From Janthinobacterium sp. PC23-8 (GTDB lineage: Bacteria > Pseudomonadota > Gammaproteobacteria > Burkholderiales > Burkholderiaceae_D), in NCBI RefSeq assembly GCF_002250505.1, contig NZ_NJGY01000001.1, positions 715,632 to 779,631 of the forward strand: 64,000 bases of DNA. The letters are read 5' to 3'. The translations under genes were made by a program, and so were the position numbers. Positions 54,974-64,000 of the stretch are shown one piece after another; positions within the stretch are counted from its first letter, which is position 1; each line of letters begins with the position of its first letter. The notes under the pieces are model-generated. The model was not told the origin of the DNA and ran no database searches. It worked only from the letters and a program-made list of their open reading frames with translations.

Positions 54974-55471
54974 ATGACTTCCTACACCAGCGAACAGATC
55001 GCCACCATTGGCGAGAAGATCAACAGCGTCAAATTCGGCATGTTTACCACCAGCGACGACATGCGCACGCTGACCAGCCGCCCGCTGACCCGGCAGCAAG
55101 TCGACAGTGAAGGCCAGATCTGGTTTTTCGTTACGGACGAGGCTGCCTATACGCGCGACCTGCTGAACAATCCCCAGGTGAACGTCAGCTTTGCCGAGCC
55201 GAGCGACAGCCTGTATGTCTCGGTCTGCGGCCGCGCCGAATTGCTGAAGGACCGCGCCAAGGCGGAAGAACTGTGGAACCCCATCGTCAAGGCCTGGTTC
55301 CCTGGCGGGCTCGACGATCCGCACCTGTCGCTGATCAAGGTCACCATCCAGTCGGCCGAATACTGGGACAGCGAAGCGAGCAAGATGCGCCAGTTCTTTG
55401 AAATGGCCAAGGCCGCCATCACGGGTGACACGCCGAAAGACCTGGGCGAACACGGCCGCATCGATCTGTAA
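54974..55471 (+). CDS. Pyridoxamine 5'-phosphate oxidase-family (FMN-binding) stress protein
   Basis: 165 residues from the ATG at 54974 (GGAGCACAGC upstream). The split-barrel flavin-binding fold is seen in FGMFTTSDDMRTLTSRPL, GQIWFFVTDEAAYTRDL and NVSFAEPSDSLYVSV. These general-stress proteins bind FMN or F420-like cofactors and have unclear substrates. It diverges from the Fur-boxed operon and stands alone. Iron control of this gene is possible but unproven. Confidence 0.88.
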   Translation: MTSYTSEQIATIGEKINSVKFGMFTTSDDMRTLTSRPLTRQQVDSEGQIWFFVTDEAAYTRDLLNNPQVNVSFAEPSDSLYVSVCGRAELLKDRAKAEELWNPIVKAWFPGGLDDPHLSLIKVTIQSAEYWDSEASKMRQFFEMAKAAITGDTPKDLGEHGRIDL

Positions 55472-55472
55472 A

Positions 55473-55517
55473 ATTTTACCCGGATTTTATTGACTTTTAA
55501 TTTAACCCGGGTAAAAT
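55473..55517 (+). promoter_or_regulatory. Promoter of the DUF2239 gene, overlapped by an 11-bp inverted repeat
   Basis: -35 TTGACT (55490-55495), 16-bp spacer, -10 TAAAAT (55512-55517). Arms ATTTTACCCGG (55473-55483) and CCGGGTAAAAT (55507-55517) are perfect inverted repeats that flank the -35 and cover the -10. The right arm is itself part of a palindrome, ACCCGGGT. This layout fits repression by a dimeric regulator. The arms could instead act as a terminator for the upstream gene. Confidence 0.65.
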
Positions 55518-55549
55518 AAGCTGCTACCCTGACACTACAAGGAGGCAGC

Positions 55550-56140
55550 ATGCACCCATCCCCCCTCACCGCCTTTGCCGGCAAGCGCAAGGTTGCCGCC
55601 GGCAGCCTGCACGCCGTGGCACAGACGCTCAAGGAACTCGTGACCCTGGAACCCGACGCGCAAATCCTGATTTTCAATGATGACAATGGCCAGCAGATCG
55701 ACCTGAACCTGCACGGCAGCCTGGCCGAGGTCTTGCTGCGCTTGCCGCAGCAGCGCGAACCAGTGGCAGAGACCATCGCAGCGGCCGCGCCACGCACGGC
55801 GGGCCGGCCCAGACTGGGCGTGGTGGCGCGCGAAATCACCTTGCTGCCGCGCCATTGGGAATGGCTGGCAACGCAGCCTGGTGGCGCTTCGGTGGCCTTG
55901 CGCAAACTGGTGGAGCATGCGCAGCGCGACAACAAGGCGGTCGACGAACAGCGGCAGGCACGTGAAACGGCCTACCGTGTGATGAGTGCGCTCGCTGGCG
56001 ATGAAACGGGGTTCGAGGAAGCGAGCCGCGCGCTCTTTGCAGGCCAGCGCGAGGCTTTCATGGAGCAAATAACAACGTGGCCAGCCGACGTGCGCGAGCA
56101 CATACTGCGGCTGGCGCAAGCGGCCTGGAGCATCAACTGA
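55550..56140 (+). CDS. DUF2239 family protein
   Basis: 196 residues from the ATG at 55550, with AAGGAGG directly upstream. DUF2239 hallmarks are TLEPDAQILIFNDDNGQQIDLNL (split here as two parts), GRPRLGVVAREITLLPRHWEWL and GGASVALRKLVEHA. The second half resembles a DNA-binding or regulatory helical domain. Function is not established. The promoter carries a striking palindrome overlapping -10 that suggests tight, perhaps self-imposed, control. Confidence 0.88.
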   Translation: MHPSPLTAFAGKRKVAAGSLHAVAQTLKELVTLEPDAQILIFNDDNGQQIDLNLHGSLAEVLLRLPQQREPVAETIAAAAPRTAGRPRLGVVAREITLLPRHWEWLATQPGGASVALRKLVEHAQRDNKAVDEQRQARETAYRVMSALAGDETGFEEASRALFAGQREAFMEQITTWPADVREHILRLAQAAWSIN

Positions 56141-56144
56141 GGAT

Positions 56145-56420
56145 TCACACGCCAGTGCTGCCCGTGGTATCGGGTGCATCGTCGGCGCTTTGCCGGCTCT
56201 GGCCGGCGTTGCCGCCCTGGTACTGGCGTGGCAGCCGGTCAGCGCGCCGCACCTCGCCGATGGAAAACAGGTCATCACCGATATCGAGTCCCTGTTCACT
56301 GTCGACCAGCACGAAATGTTCTCCTTCCTGGGCGTGGCTTTGCCGGTTGCCACTGTCCGTTCCGGCAGTTTGCCGATTGCCTGCCTTGTCCGCCGGCTCC
56401 GGTGTAGTGTTCTGTGCCAT
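56145..56420 (-). CDS. Small hydrophilic protein of unknown function
   Basis: 91 residues from the ATG at 56420 with GGAGG 5 nt upstream. The protein has a disordered start (AQNTTPEPADKAGNRQ), a short structured patch (EHFVLVDSEQGLDIGDDLFSIGEV) and a polar end. No family is recognised. It converges with the DUF2239 gene, 4 bp apart. A GTAGGA-type palindrome (one mismatch) lies 95 bp before its ATG, like the one before the stress protein next door. Confidence 0.65.
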   Translation of the reverse strand: MAQNTTPEPADKAGNRQTAGTDSGNRQSHAQEGEHFVLVDSEQGLDIGDDLFSIGEVRRADRLPRQYQGGNAGQSRQSADDAPDTTGSTGV

Positions 56421-56514
56421 GTCGACCTCCGTCATTGATGTGCTGCATGATTGCAACCTTTCCAGCATAGTCCACGGCGGCGAAGACAGGCATAGGAAGT
56501 CATCAGATCAAAGT

Positions 56515-56530
56515 GCAGGAATTATCCTAC
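56515..56530. promoter_or_regulatory. Palindrome GCAGGA-N4-TCCTAC upstream of the small hydrophilic gene
   Basis: GCAGGA at 56515-56520 and TCCTAC at 56525-56530 differ from the site at 46573 by one arm base. A half site TAGGA lies at 56493. Confidence 0.55.
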
Positions 56531-56588
56531 ACAATTAAACACCAGGCGGCCCGCAAGCCGCCTGTGGTCTCAAACTGCCGTCACGGCG

Positions 56589-56969
56589 TCAGCTGCCACG
56601 GCTGCCGCCGCTGCCCGATGAGCCAGAACTTCCGCTTTGCTTGTTCGGATTGTCCTGCTTCATGCTGGCGTCGTCGCGCCCGCCCGGATTTTGCGCAGTA
56701 CTGGCGCTTTGCCGGTTGCCATCGTTTTTATGGCTCTGGCTGCCGGCGCGGCGTGCTTCTTCCGACGTGAATTCGTGCGCCGTGCCTTTTTCATGCGCGG
56801 CGCGCCCGCCTTCGCTGGCGATTTCACGCTGCTGTTCCGGATCCATGGAGGCAAACCCGCGTTTGCTGGTATCGCTTTGCTTGTTGCCGCCACTACTGCT
56901 ACCGCTGCTGCTGCTGCCGCTGGCTTTGCCGCCTTGCTGACCCGGTTTGTTGTCACTCGATGTAGCCAT
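56589..56969 (-). CDS. KGG-repeat (con-10-like) stress protein
   Basis: 126 residues from the ATG at 56969 after AAGGAG. The core RGFASMDPEQQREIASEGG, then RAAHEKGTAHEF and SEEARRAGSQSH, is a KGG/stress-induced motif family unit. The ends are Ser/Gly-rich and disordered. Such proteins are strongly induced by desiccation, osmotic or stationary stress in other bacteria. Two TAGGA-type sites lie in its upstream region (57062 and 57084). Confidence 0.88.
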   Translation of the reverse strand: MATSSDNKPGQQGGKASGSSSSGSSSGGNKQSDTSKRGFASMDPEQQREIASEGGRAAHEKGTAHEFTSEEARRAGSQSHKNDGNRQSASTAQNPGGRDDASMKQDNPNKQSGSSGSSGSGGSRGS

Positions 56970-57083
56970 GATTCATCTCCTTGATCGTTAGTAACGTCGG
57001 TTGTGAAACCACGCTTATGCATGGGAGCAGTCATCTTAGTGCGAGATCGGGCAACTCAAAATAGGAGTATGGCAAGCCAATAC

Positions 57084-57096
57084 GTAGGAACATTCC
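57084..57096. promoter_or_regulatory. GTAGGAACATTCC site upstream of the KGG stress gene
   Basis: GTAGGAACATTCC differs by one base from the left part of the 46573 site (GTAGGAACAATCC). A related TAGGAGTAT sits at 57062. Both lie 95-130 bp before the KGG gene start. Confidence 0.5.
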
Positions 57097-57113
57097 GTAC
57101 TGCGGTGGCGCAG

Positions 57114-57818
57114 TTACGATTGGTTTTTGATCGATGGTATCAGACACTGAGCGGTATCTGGGCCCTGCCCCGGCACGCGAAAAACAGCCGAGTCCGCTGT
57201 TACATAGACCTGTTCGTCAGGCAAGGGCTTGAGCGCGTGACCGCCCGTAAACGCGCCAAACGCCGGCAGGATGGCGCGCTGCGGCCCCAGCAAAAAGCAG
57301 GGCAGGCGCAAGGTCTCGCGCGCGGCGCGCAAGTGAAACACGGGGTGCACATGGCCGGCGAGCACATAGCCTTCCGTTTCCAGATCGGGGTGATGGCATA
57401 GCGCAAACGGCCCCATCCGATGCGGTTCGTCAAGCATGGCGATGCCCAGGCTGGCTGGCGGATCACCCGCATGCAGGTCGTGGTTGCCGCGCACCAGGCA
57501 CAGGCGCAAAGCCGGATGGCGCGCGCGCCAGCGCTGCATGGCCGCCAGGGTGGCGGGCGCATGGGCCGCCCTGGCGTGCAAAAAATCGCCGAGAAACACG
57601 ATTTCCTCGCAAGGATAAGCCTCGATCAATTGCTGCAATGCCTGCAAGTTTTCAGTCGTCGTGCCGTGCGGCACCGGCACACCGAGCGAGCGAAACGCGG
57701 TGGCCTTGCCGAAATGGATGTCGGCCACGATCAGGGTCTTGCGCGCCGGCCAGTAAATGGCCTTGCTGGCCAGTAGCCACAGCGTTTCGCCGGCCAGTGC
57801 AACGATGCTATGCGTCAT
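57114..57818 (-). CDS. pdeM: Ligase-associated DNA damage response endonuclease PdeM
   Basis: 234 residues. Calcineurin-type metallophosphoesterase motifs are present: [27 protein letters not shown] and LAGHVHPVF. The start overlaps the helicase stop by 4 nt. In this conserved four-gene set PdeM acts with the ATP-dependent ligase, an exonuclease and a helicase. It is the last gene of the operon. Confidence 0.93.
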   Translation of the reverse strand: MTHSIVALAGETLWLLASKAIYWPARKTLIVADIHFGKATAFRSLGVPVPHGTTTENLQALQQLIEAYPCEEIVFLGDFLHARAAHAPATLAAMQRWRARHPALRLCLVRGNHDLHAGDPPASLGIAMLDEPHRMGPFALCHHPDLETEGYVLAGHVHPVFHLRAARETLRLPCFLLGPQRAILPAFGAFTGGHALKPLPDEQVYVTADSAVFRVPGQGPDTAQCLIPSIKNQS

Positions 57819-60280
57819 GCTGCCGCTTTTTCCAGTTCGCGCACCAGGCGCGCCACCCGGTCCGACAGTTTTTCGGTGGTCAGTTTTTCGCGGAAACGCT
57901 CGACCATCAGGCCGAAGGCAAACGGCGAGGCGCGCTGCAAGGGGTGCACGCTCAACTGGCGCTGATGCAGCTCGCGCAAGGTGGCGCGCAAGCGCGTCAG
58001 TTCCAGTTCCTGCTCCAGCACTTCGCGCTGCGCCTGCGTGAGCAGCAGATTGCCCGCGTCATGCTTGCGAAACACTTCAAAGAACAGCGACGACGAAGCC
58101 TGCAACTGGCGCGTGCTTTTCGGCTGGCCCGGATAGCCCTGGAATACCAGGCCGGCAATGCGGGCGATTTCACGAAAGCGCCGCTGCGACAGTTCGGTCG
58201 CATTCAGGCTGGCCAGCACGTCTTCCAGCAGATTATCCAGGCTGAACAGGGCAACGGCGTTGCCCGTGCCAAAGGCAAACAGCGGCGCAAAATCGAGGTC
58301 GTCGGCGCCCAGCAATTCAAAACCGTAATCGTTGACGGCGATCGACAGGGTGGCCGGCTGCACGCGCGCAATCCGGTACGCCAGCAGGGATGCCAGGCCC
58401 AGGTGCACCGAGCGGCCGGCGAACGGATACAAAAACAGATGCCGGCCTTCGCGGCTGGACAAGGTTTCGACCAGCAGGCTGGCGCGCGTTGGCAGGCTGG
58501 ACCATTTCTGCTGGATCGCCAGCAAGGGCGCCAGCGCGCGCATTTCCGGTCCCGTCGCCGTGCCCTCCTGCGCCTGCTGCAACTGGTCGAGCACGGCGTG
58601 CGCCAGTTCCGACGACAGCGGCATCTTGCCGCCCTGCCAGCGCGGCACGGCGCCACGGCTGCCGGTGGCGCGCCGCACATAGGCCGTCATCTCGTGCACG
58701 CGCACGAATTCAAGGATGCGTCCGCCAAACAGGAAATGGTCGCCTTGCTTCAGGCGCGAAATAAACGATTCCTCGATGCTGCCGATCTTGCCGCCGCTCA
58801 TGTATTTCACCTGGATAGCCGACTCGGACACAATCGTGCCGATGCTCATGCGGTGGCGCCGCGCCAGCGCCGCGTCCGGCACGCGATACACCTCCTCTTC
58901 GTCCGGCAGCACGCGCCGGTATTCGGGATACACGGTGAGGCTCTGCCCGCCGCGTGCGACAAAGTCCAGCGCCCATTGCCATTCGTCAAGCGTCAATTGC
59001 CGGTACGACCAGGCCGTGCGCACTTCCTGGTACAGCTCTGGCGACCGGAAGCCGCCGCCGAGCGCGATCGTCACCAGATGCTGCACCAGCACATCGAGCG
59101 GTTTGTCGGGCACCTGGCGCGCTTCGAGCTGGCCTTGCGCCAGCGCCTGGCGCGCGCCGGCCGCTTCCAGCAATTCCAGGCTGTTGGTCGGCACCAGGGT
59201 CACGCGCGAGACGCGCCCCGGCGCGTGGCCGCTGCGCCCGGCACGCTGCACCAGTCGCGCAATGCCCTTCGCGCTGCCGATCTGCAATACCCGCTCGACC
59301 GGCAAAAAATCCACGCCAAGGTCCAGGCTGGAGGTGCACACCACGGCCTTTAATGTCCCTGATTTCAGGCTCCGCTCGACCCACTCGCGCACCTCGCGCG
59401 CCAGGGAACCATGGTGCAGGGCAATCAGCCCGGCCCAGTCCGGCCGCGCATCGATCAGGTGCTGGTACCAGATTTCAGCCTGCGAGCGCGTATTGGTAAA
59501 CACCAGAGTGCTGGCGCTGGCCTCGATCTGCGCAATCAAGGGCTGCAGCATCTGGATGCCCAGATGGCCGCCCCAGGGAAAGCGCATCGGGCTCAAAGGT
59601 ATCAGACTGTCGACCACGATGCGCTTGCGCACCTTGCCTTCGACCAGCACGCCGGCGTTGTGTTCACCGAGCAGTACCTCCTGCGCCTGCCGCAAGTTGC
59701 CCAAGGTAGCCGATACGCCCCAGGTAATCAATGCCGGATTCCAGCGCCGCAAGCGCGCCAGCGCCAGCTGCACCTGCACGCCGCGCTTGCTGCCCAGCAG
59801 TTCGTGCCACTCGTCGACAATCACCGTTTCAAGCAGATTGAAGCGTTCATGGGCAGCGGCCTGGCTGAGCATTAACGACAGGCTTTCGGGAGTCGTTACC
59901 AGCACATCTGGCCAGGCTGCCGACTGGCGCGCGCGCTGTGCCGCGCTGGTGTCGCCGGTGCGCGCCTCGATGCGCCAGCCAGGGGCCAGCGCTTCGCCTG
60001 ATGCCTGCAGCGCGCGCACGGTATCGGCCGCCAGGGCGCGCATCGGTGTGATCCACACCACGCGCAAGCCCTGCTTGCGGCTGTTGCGCACCAATCGATC
60101 AGCGCGCAACAAGGCGCCGAACCAGACGGCATAGGTCTTGCCGGAACCGGTGCTGGCGTGCAGCATGCCGGACTGGCCACTGGCCGCCGCGCGCCAGACG
60201 GCGCGCTGGAACGGAAACACGGTCCAGCCTTTTGCCGCGAACCAGTCATCGATGCGCTGCGCCAGCGCGCTTTTGCTCAC
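57815..60280 (-). CDS. Ligase-associated DEXH-box helicase (Lhr-like)
   Basis: 821 residues, GTG start at 60280. Walker A is [13 protein letters not shown], motif II is VDEWHE, and motif VI is [13 protein letters not shown] long C-terminal region follows, typical of Lhr/Lhr-like 3'-5' helicases. The family acts with the adjacent ligase and nucleases in DNA repair. It lies 10 bp after the ligase gene and overlaps pdeM by 4 nt. Confidence 0.93.
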   Translation of the reverse strand: MSKSALAQRIDDWFAAKGWTVFPFQRAVWRAAASGQSGMLHASTGSGKTYAVWFGALLRADRLVRNSRKQGLRVVWITPMRALAADTVRALQASGEALAPGWRIEARTGDTSAAQRARQSAAWPDVLVTTPESLSLMLSQAAAHERFNLLETVIVDEWHELLGSKRGVQVQLALARLRRWNPALITWGVSATLGNLRQAQEVLLGEHNAGVLVEGKVRKRIVVDSLIPLSPMRFPWGGHLGIQMLQPLIAQIEASASTLVFTNTRSQAEIWYQHLIDARPDWAGLIALHHGSLAREVREWVERSLKSGTLKAVVCTSSLDLGVDFLPVERVLQIGSAKGIARLVQRAGRSGHAPGRVSRVTLVPTNSLELLEAAGARQALAQGQLEARQVPDKPLDVLVQHLVTIALGGGFRSPELYQEVRTAWSYRQLTLDEWQWALDFVARGGQSLTVYPEYRRVLPDEEEVYRVPDAALARRHRMSIGTIVSESAIQVKYMSGGKIGSIEESFISRLKQGDHFLFGGRILEFVRVHEMTAYVRRATGSRGAVPRWQGGKMPLSSELAHAVLDQLQQAQEGTATGPEMRALAPLLAIQQKWSSLPTRASLLVETLSSREGRHLFLYPFAGRSVHLGLASLLAYRIARVQPATLSIAVNDYGFELLGADDLDFAPLFAFGTGNAVALFSLDNLLEDVLASLNATELSQRRFREIARIAGLVFQGYPGQPKSTRQLQASSSLFFEVFRKHDAGNLLLTQAQREVLEQELELTRLRATLRELHQRQLSVHPLQRASPFAFGLMVERFREKLTTEKLSDRVARLVRELEKAAA

Positions 60281-60290
60281 GGTATTACTT

Positions 60291-61922
60291 TCATTGAGTA
60301 CCCGTCAACAGGGCTTTCAGCGTGTCGAGCGTATCGGCGTCGACTATCGCCTTGTCGTCGCGCTGACGCAAGATGCGCGGAAAGCGCACGGCGATGCCGG
60401 CCTTGTGGCGGTTTGAGGCGGCGATGCCCTCGAAGCCGATCTCGAACACCAGCGTCGGCTTGACGCTGCGCACGGGGCCGAATTTTTCGATGGTCGTCTT
60501 GCGGATCACGGCATCGACCTTGCCGATTTCAACGTCGCTCAAGCCCGAATAGGCCTTGGCAAACGGCACCAGTTTGCGCTGGCCGTTCTCGTCGTCATCC
60601 CATACGGCAAAGGTATAGTCGGTGTACAGCGAAGCGCGCCGGCCATGGCCGGCCTGGGCGTAGATCAGCACGGCGTCGACGGAAAAAGGATCGATCTTCC
60701 ATTTCCACCAGGTGCCCACATCCTTGGTGCGGCCCACGCCATAGGCAGCCGATACCGCCTTGAGCATCATGCCTTCCACGCCGCGCGCGCGCGACTCCTC
60801 GCGCATCGCCGCCAGGTCTTCCCAGCTGCCGGCCGCGATGCGCGGCGACAGGCGCAGCACCGGGTCGGCTATCTTTTCTATCAACGTTTCCAGCAGTGCC
60901 CGCCGCTCGTGCTGCGGCAGGTGGCGGATATCGACGCCGTCGAGTTCCAGCACATCGTAGGCGACCAATGCCGCCGGCAATTCGGCCAGCAGCTTGCTTG
61001 ATACCGTCTTGCGGCCCATGCGCTTTTGCAGGTCGGCAAATGGCGCTGGCATGTCGCCCGGCCGCCAGATCACAATTTCGCCATCGATCACGCAGCCTTC
61101 CGGCAAGGCCAGGCGCGCCAGTTCGGGAAAGCGTTCGGTGATCAGTTCCTCGCCGCGCGACCACAGCCAGCTGGCGCCGTCGCGGCGCAGCAGCTGGGCC
61201 CGCATGCCATCGTATTTCCATTCGACAAGCCAGTCGCTTACCTCGCCCAGGGTCTCCGGCGCTGCCTGCAGCGGGTGAGCCAGGAAGAACGGATAGGACT
61301 GGCCGCCGCGCAACGCATGTTCGCCGTCGGACTCCTCGCTGATCAGTTTCAAGAAACCGGCGCCGGTGGGGCTGACCTTGCCATCGGTCCAGCCCATCAG
61401 GCGCTGCGCGATCAGCTTGCTGTCGACCGCCGCGATGGCGCTCAGCGCGCGCGTGACCAGCAGTTTCGAGACACCAACCCGGAAGCCGCCGCCGATCAGC
61501 TTGGTCAACAGAAAGCGTTCGCGTGTTTCCAGTTCATCCCAAAACCCTAGCAAGGCGCTGCGGATGGTCTCGGGCGCCGCGCCGCGCAAGGGCGCGATGC
61601 GCTGCTCGACCCATGCGGCCAGGCCGATATCGCTGACGTGAGCAGGCGCGGGCAGGATCAGGGCAATGGTTTCGGCCAGATCGCCCACCGCGTGATAAGC
61701 CTCGTCGAACAGCCAGGTATCGAGCACGGCCGCTTCGGTGGCGTATTCGCGCAGCAATTTGATCGGCACGGCCTGGCGCGGCTTGCCGCCGGCCAGAAAA
61801 TACACGGCCCAGGCCGCATTTTCGGGCGCGGCGCTGGAAAAATACGCCTGCAGGGCGGCGAGCTTGCGGCTGGTGGAGGTGGTTTCGTCGAGCTCGGCGT
61901 ACAGACGGGCAAACTCACGCAT
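60291..61922 (-). CDS. ATP-dependent DNA ligase
   Basis: 543 residues from the ATG at 61922; a longer frame to 62045 runs inside the exonuclease gene and reads as noise. The adenylation lysine is Lys236 in [10 protein letters not shown], and motif IV lies in [16 protein letters not shown]. An N-terminal DNA-binding domain precedes it. ATP-dependent ligases of this operon type are accessory to the NAD-dependent LigA. The start overlaps the exonuclease gene by 8 nt. Confidence 0.95.
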   Translation of the reverse strand: MREFARLYAELDETTSTSRKLAALQAYFSSAAPENAAWAVYFLAGGKPRQAVPIKLLREYATEAAVLDTWLFDEAYHAVGDLAETIALILPAPAHVSDIGLAAWVEQRIAPLRGAAPETIRSALLGFWDELETRERFLLTKLIGGGFRVGVSKLLVTRALSAIAAVDSKLIAQRLMGWTDGKVSPTGAGFLKLISEESDGEHALRGGQSYPFFLAHPLQAAPETLGEVSDWLVEWKYDGMRAQLLRRDGASWLWSRGEELITERFPELARLALPEGCVIDGEIVIWRPGDMPAPFADLQKRMGRKTVSSKLLAELPAALVAYDVLELDGVDIRHLPQHERRALLETLIEKIADPVLRLSPRIAAGSWEDLAAMREESRARGVEGMMLKAVSAAYGVGRTKDVGTWWKWKIDPFSVDAVLIYAQAGHGRRASLYTDYTFAVWDDDENGQRKLVPFAKAYSGLSDVEIGKVDAVIRKTTIEKFGPVRSVKPTLVFEIGFEGIAASNRHKAGIAVRFPRILRQRDDKAIVDADTLDTLKALLTGTQ

Positions 61923-62943
61923 GGGGCGCTCCAGCCGCATCCACCAGCGCATCGGCCGCTTCGTCATCGCCATATTCGGTCTCGAAGCCGCCCGCCTGCC
62001 AGCCGTTCTGCTGCAGCCAGCGCACCATGACGGGAACCGAGCCATGCGTGACGATCACGCGCTCGGCTTGCGTGGCCTTGATGGCGCGCATCAGCCCGGG
62101 CCAGTCGGCGTGGTCGGACAGGACAAAGCCGCGATCAACGCCGCGCCGGCGGCGCGCCCCGCGCAGCAGCATCCAGCCGCTGGCAAACGCATCGCTGTAG
62201 TCGCCGAAGCGCTTCATCCAGGCCGAGCCCTCGGCCGACGGCGGCGCGATGACCATCGCCGTCGTCAAGGCCGCCTTGTCCGGCACCTCGCCCGCCATCA
62301 TGGTGGGCGGCAGCACCACGCCGCAGGCGCGGTAGACCTCGGTCAGTGCCTGCGCCGCGCCATGGCAGACGATGGGACCGATCGCGGGGTCGAGCCCGGC
62401 CAGGATGCGCTGGGCCTTGCCGAAGGCATAGCAGAACAGCACGCTGGTGCGCCCCTCGGCCGCGTTCTTGCGCCACCATTGATTGATTTCGTCGTAGATT
62501 TCCTGCGACGGTTGCCAGCGGTAGATCGGCAAGCCAAACGTGGATTCGGTAATGAAGGTATGGCAGCGCACCGGTTCGAACGGCAAACAGGTCGGGTCGC
62601 TTTCGAGCTTGTAGTCGCCCGAGGCCACCCACACTTCGCCGCCGTGCTCCATGCGTACCTGGCTGGACCCGAGCACATGGCCGGCCGGATGCAGCGAGAC
62701 GGTCACGCCGTTGCGGGTGATGCGTTCGCCATATTGCAGGCCAAGGATGGAGACGCAACCGAGGCGCGACTGCAACACTTTCACGCCAGACGCCGCGCTC
62801 AGGTAATGGCCATGGCCCGCGCGCGCATGGTCGGCGTGCGCATGCGTGATGATGGCGCGCTCGACCGGGCGCCACGGGTCGATATAAAACTGGCCCGGCA
62901 CACAATACAGGCCTTCCTTGCGCACTACCACCATGTCGCTCAT
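61915..62943 (-). CDS. Ligase-associated DNA damage response exonuclease (MBL fold)
   Basis: 342 residues. Metallo-beta-lactamase/beta-CASP motifs: IITHAHADHARAG, HVLGSSQVRMEHGG, and LSDHADW. It is the first gene of the four-gene DNA repair operon exonuclease-ligase-helicase-pdeM. The family is a processing nuclease, probably 3'-5'. Confidence 0.93.
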   Translation of the reverse strand: MSDMVVVRKEGLYCVPGQFYIDPWRPVERAIITHAHADHARAGHGHYLSAASGVKVLQSRLGCVSILGLQYGERITRNGVTVSLHPAGHVLGSSQVRMEHGGEVWVASGDYKLESDPTCLPFEPVRCHTFITESTFGLPIYRWQPSQEIYDEINQWWRKNAAEGRTSVLFCYAFGKAQRILAGLDPAIGPIVCHGAAQALTEVYRACGVVLPPTMMAGEVPDKAALTTAMVIAPPSAEGSAWMKRFGDYSDAFASGWMLLRGARRRRGVDRGFVLSDHADWPGLMRAIKATQAERVIVTHGSVPVMVRWLQQNGWQAGGFETEYGDDEAADALVDAAGAPHA

Positions 62944-63021
62944 GCCAGTCCCAAGTCGAGAAATTCTGCAATGAGAGCATTTTAGCGAAACGACGCATCA
63001 CCCTCTGTCCGACAACGCACA

Positions 63022-63141
63022 CTATATGGGTGCGACGAACTCGGCCATGAATGTCCTGGTGGTATTTTCAGGAAACTCGATGGTGACCTGCTCGCCCGCC
63101 ATCGACAGCACGGTGCCGATATGAAAGCGCGGCACGCGCAC
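63022..63141 (-). pseudogene. Short DUF3553-like fragment
   Basis: From GTG 63141 to TAG 63022, 39 residues, reading VPRFHIGTVLSMAGEQVTIE, then FPENTTRTFMAEFVAPI. The pattern resembles the small Tudor-like DUF3553 domain at helicase ends. Codons further upstream in frame (YGSR) match too, but a stop (TAG) lies just before them. It is either a tiny gene with a GTG start or the broken remains of one. Confidence 0.35.
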
Positions 63142-63181
63142 CCGGCTGCCATAGCACGGCTACCACCGCCTTTGCAGAACT

Positions 63182-63580
63182 TCAGGAAGCCAACAGGATG
63201 GCCCAGAACAGCATCAGCAAACCGAGTACCGAGACGCACCACACGAGCGTGCGCACGACGGGAATGCCGAACGCATACAGGGGCAAGTACAGCACGCGCG
63301 CGCCCAGGTACAGCGCCGCGCCGTACAAGGTGAGCTTGTTATGTATCCCTGCCACATGAGCGATCAGCACGGCGACGGCGAACAGCGGCAAGGTTTCGAA
63401 CAGATTGGCCTGGGCCCGCTTCAGGCGGGCGGTGACCTTGCCCACCGGCGGACCGGCCTCGTCGCGCGCGCTCATATTGTATTGGGTGCCCGTTTCGCGG
63501 TTGCGAAACGACGAGGGCAGCAGGATCTGCACCAGCGCCAGCACCAGGGTCCAGCCCAGCAGGGTCAATTCAGGAGTCAT
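63182..63580 (-). CDS. MAPEG family membrane protein
   Basis: 132 residues with four membrane helices (LLGWTLVLALVQILL, then LFETLPLFAVAVLIAHV, LYGAALYLGARVLYLPLY and WCVSVLGLLMLFWAILL). The MAPEG signature is RAQANLFETLPLFA. Members of this family are glutathione-dependent enzymes in eukaryotes, while bacterial roles are unclear. A GGAG-type site precedes the ATG. Confidence 0.92.
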   Translation of the reverse strand: MTPELTLLGWTLVLALVQILLPSSFRNRETGTQYNMSARDEAGPPVGKVTARLKRAQANLFETLPLFAVAVLIAHVAGIHNKLTLYGAALYLGARVLYLPLYAFGIPVVRTLVWCVSVLGLLMLFWAILLAS

Positions 63581-63631
63581 GCTTGTCTTTCAAGATAAAG
63601 GGGGTGAGAAGCCGGGCACGCAACGCCCGGC

Positions 63632-64000
63632 TCAGGCTTGTTCCAGCGCGGCCTGCAATTCCAGCAGGTCGTAGGGCTTGCGCAGCACGCTGGCTGAAAA
63701 GCCCAGCTCGTCCATCGATTCCTTGCCGTAACCGGTGGAAAAGATGATGCGCATGCCAGGTTTGTCGCGCAGCACCATGCGCGCCAGGGCGATGCCCGAC
63801 ATGCCAGGCAAGCTGACGTCGGTAAACAGGATGTCGAAGTCTTGTTCTTTGAGCAATTCCCATGCCGATTCGCCGTCCGACACGCCGCTGACCGTATGGC
63901 CCAGCATGCCCACCAGTTCGCACACCATCAGCTGGGAATCGAGATTGTCTTCCACCACCAGGATTTTCAGCGAGCCTGGCACGTCTGCCTGCGGCACCGG
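63632..64000 (-). CDS. Receiver-domain protein, 5' part outside the window (likely hybrid sensor kinase)
   Basis: About 122 residues up to the right edge, open to it. The receiver domain is complete: acidic pair VVEDNLDS, phospho-acceptor in FTDVSLPGMSG, and Lys in LRKPYDLLEL. The preceding residues (VPQADVPGSLK) look like a linker rather than a start, so this is probably the C-terminus of a hybrid histidine kinase. A stand-alone response regulator starting at 63997 (GTG) is less likely. Confidence 0.8.
   Translation of the reverse strand, partial: PVPQADVPGSLKILVVEDNLDSQLMVCELVGMLGHTVSGVSDGESAWELLKEQDFDILFTDVSLPGMSGIALARMVLRDKPGMRIIFSTGYGKESMDELGFSASVLRKPYDLLELQAALEQA

Noticed and set aside
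57003-57401. 132-codon + strand frame over the KGG promoter and the end of pdeM
   Set aside because: Overlaps pdeM antisense and has no domain or ribosome site.

Overview
The window is chromosomal DNA from a GC-rich betaproteobacterium, most likely Oxalobacteraceae (Janthinobacterium, Duganella, Massilia or a close relative). The main evidence is the conserved housekeeping block leuC-leuD-leuB-asd-fimV-truA-trpF-trpB-trpA-accD-folC-SPOR-cvpA-purF, the rpsF-priB-rpsR-rplI-dnaB block, and the protein sequences themselves. The genus is inferred; no rRNA or tRNA gene was seen.

Layout. 1-7.4 kb: a two-partner secretion locus, with transporter TpsB followed by a giant exoprotein TpsA that runs off the left edge and carries an array of 83-residue YDG-type repeats with an exact 249-bp period. 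7.5-12.4 kb: a signalling cluster of a CHASE2 class III nucleotide cyclase, a GAF/HD-GYP phosphodiesterase and a divergent metallo-beta-lactamase-fold hydrolase. 12.4-16.3 kb: a compositionally atypical two-gene module of P-loop ATPases, one fused to a winged helix and TPRs. This is the best candidate here for an undescribed system. 16.4-18.7 kb: a small hydrophilic protein, an amber-interrupted membrane ORF, and the Pit/DUF47 phosphate transport pair. 18.7-22.7 kb: dnaB, the S6/PriB/S18/L9 operon with a clear promoter and leader hairpin, and divergent lexA with two SOS boxes. 22.7-40.6 kb: the purine/methionine/folate/fatty acid/tryptophan/leucine housekeeping block, with an entericidin gene between leuC and leuD and two hairpin elements inserted between genes.

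40.9-47.7 kb: an S41 peptidase, cheZ-cheA without cheY, a universal stress protein behind a perfect FNR box, an orphan NarL-type regulator, and an FNR-like regulator missing one N-terminal cysteine position. 47.8-55.5 kb: iron and redox genes, namely Fur-box/hemP/unknown/DUF2325, glutathione peroxidase, and a Fur-box-led operon PepSY-DUF2271-DUF4198-ApbE-flavodoxin reductase that looks like a flavin-based extracytoplasmic electron-transfer system. Its DUF2271 protein contains an ApbE flavinylation motif. 55.5-57.1 kb: DUF2239 and small disordered stress proteins, two of them preceded by a palindrome (GTAGGA-N4-TCCTAC) that also lies before the FNR-like gene. 57.1-63 kb: the ligase-associated DNA repair operon (exonuclease, ATP-dependent ligase, DEXH helicase, PdeM). 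63-64 kb: a small DUF3553-like fragment, a MAPEG protein, and the 3' end of a receiver-domain protein cut by the right edge.

Many long open frames on the opposite strand of these genes are GC-driven shadows and are not annotated.
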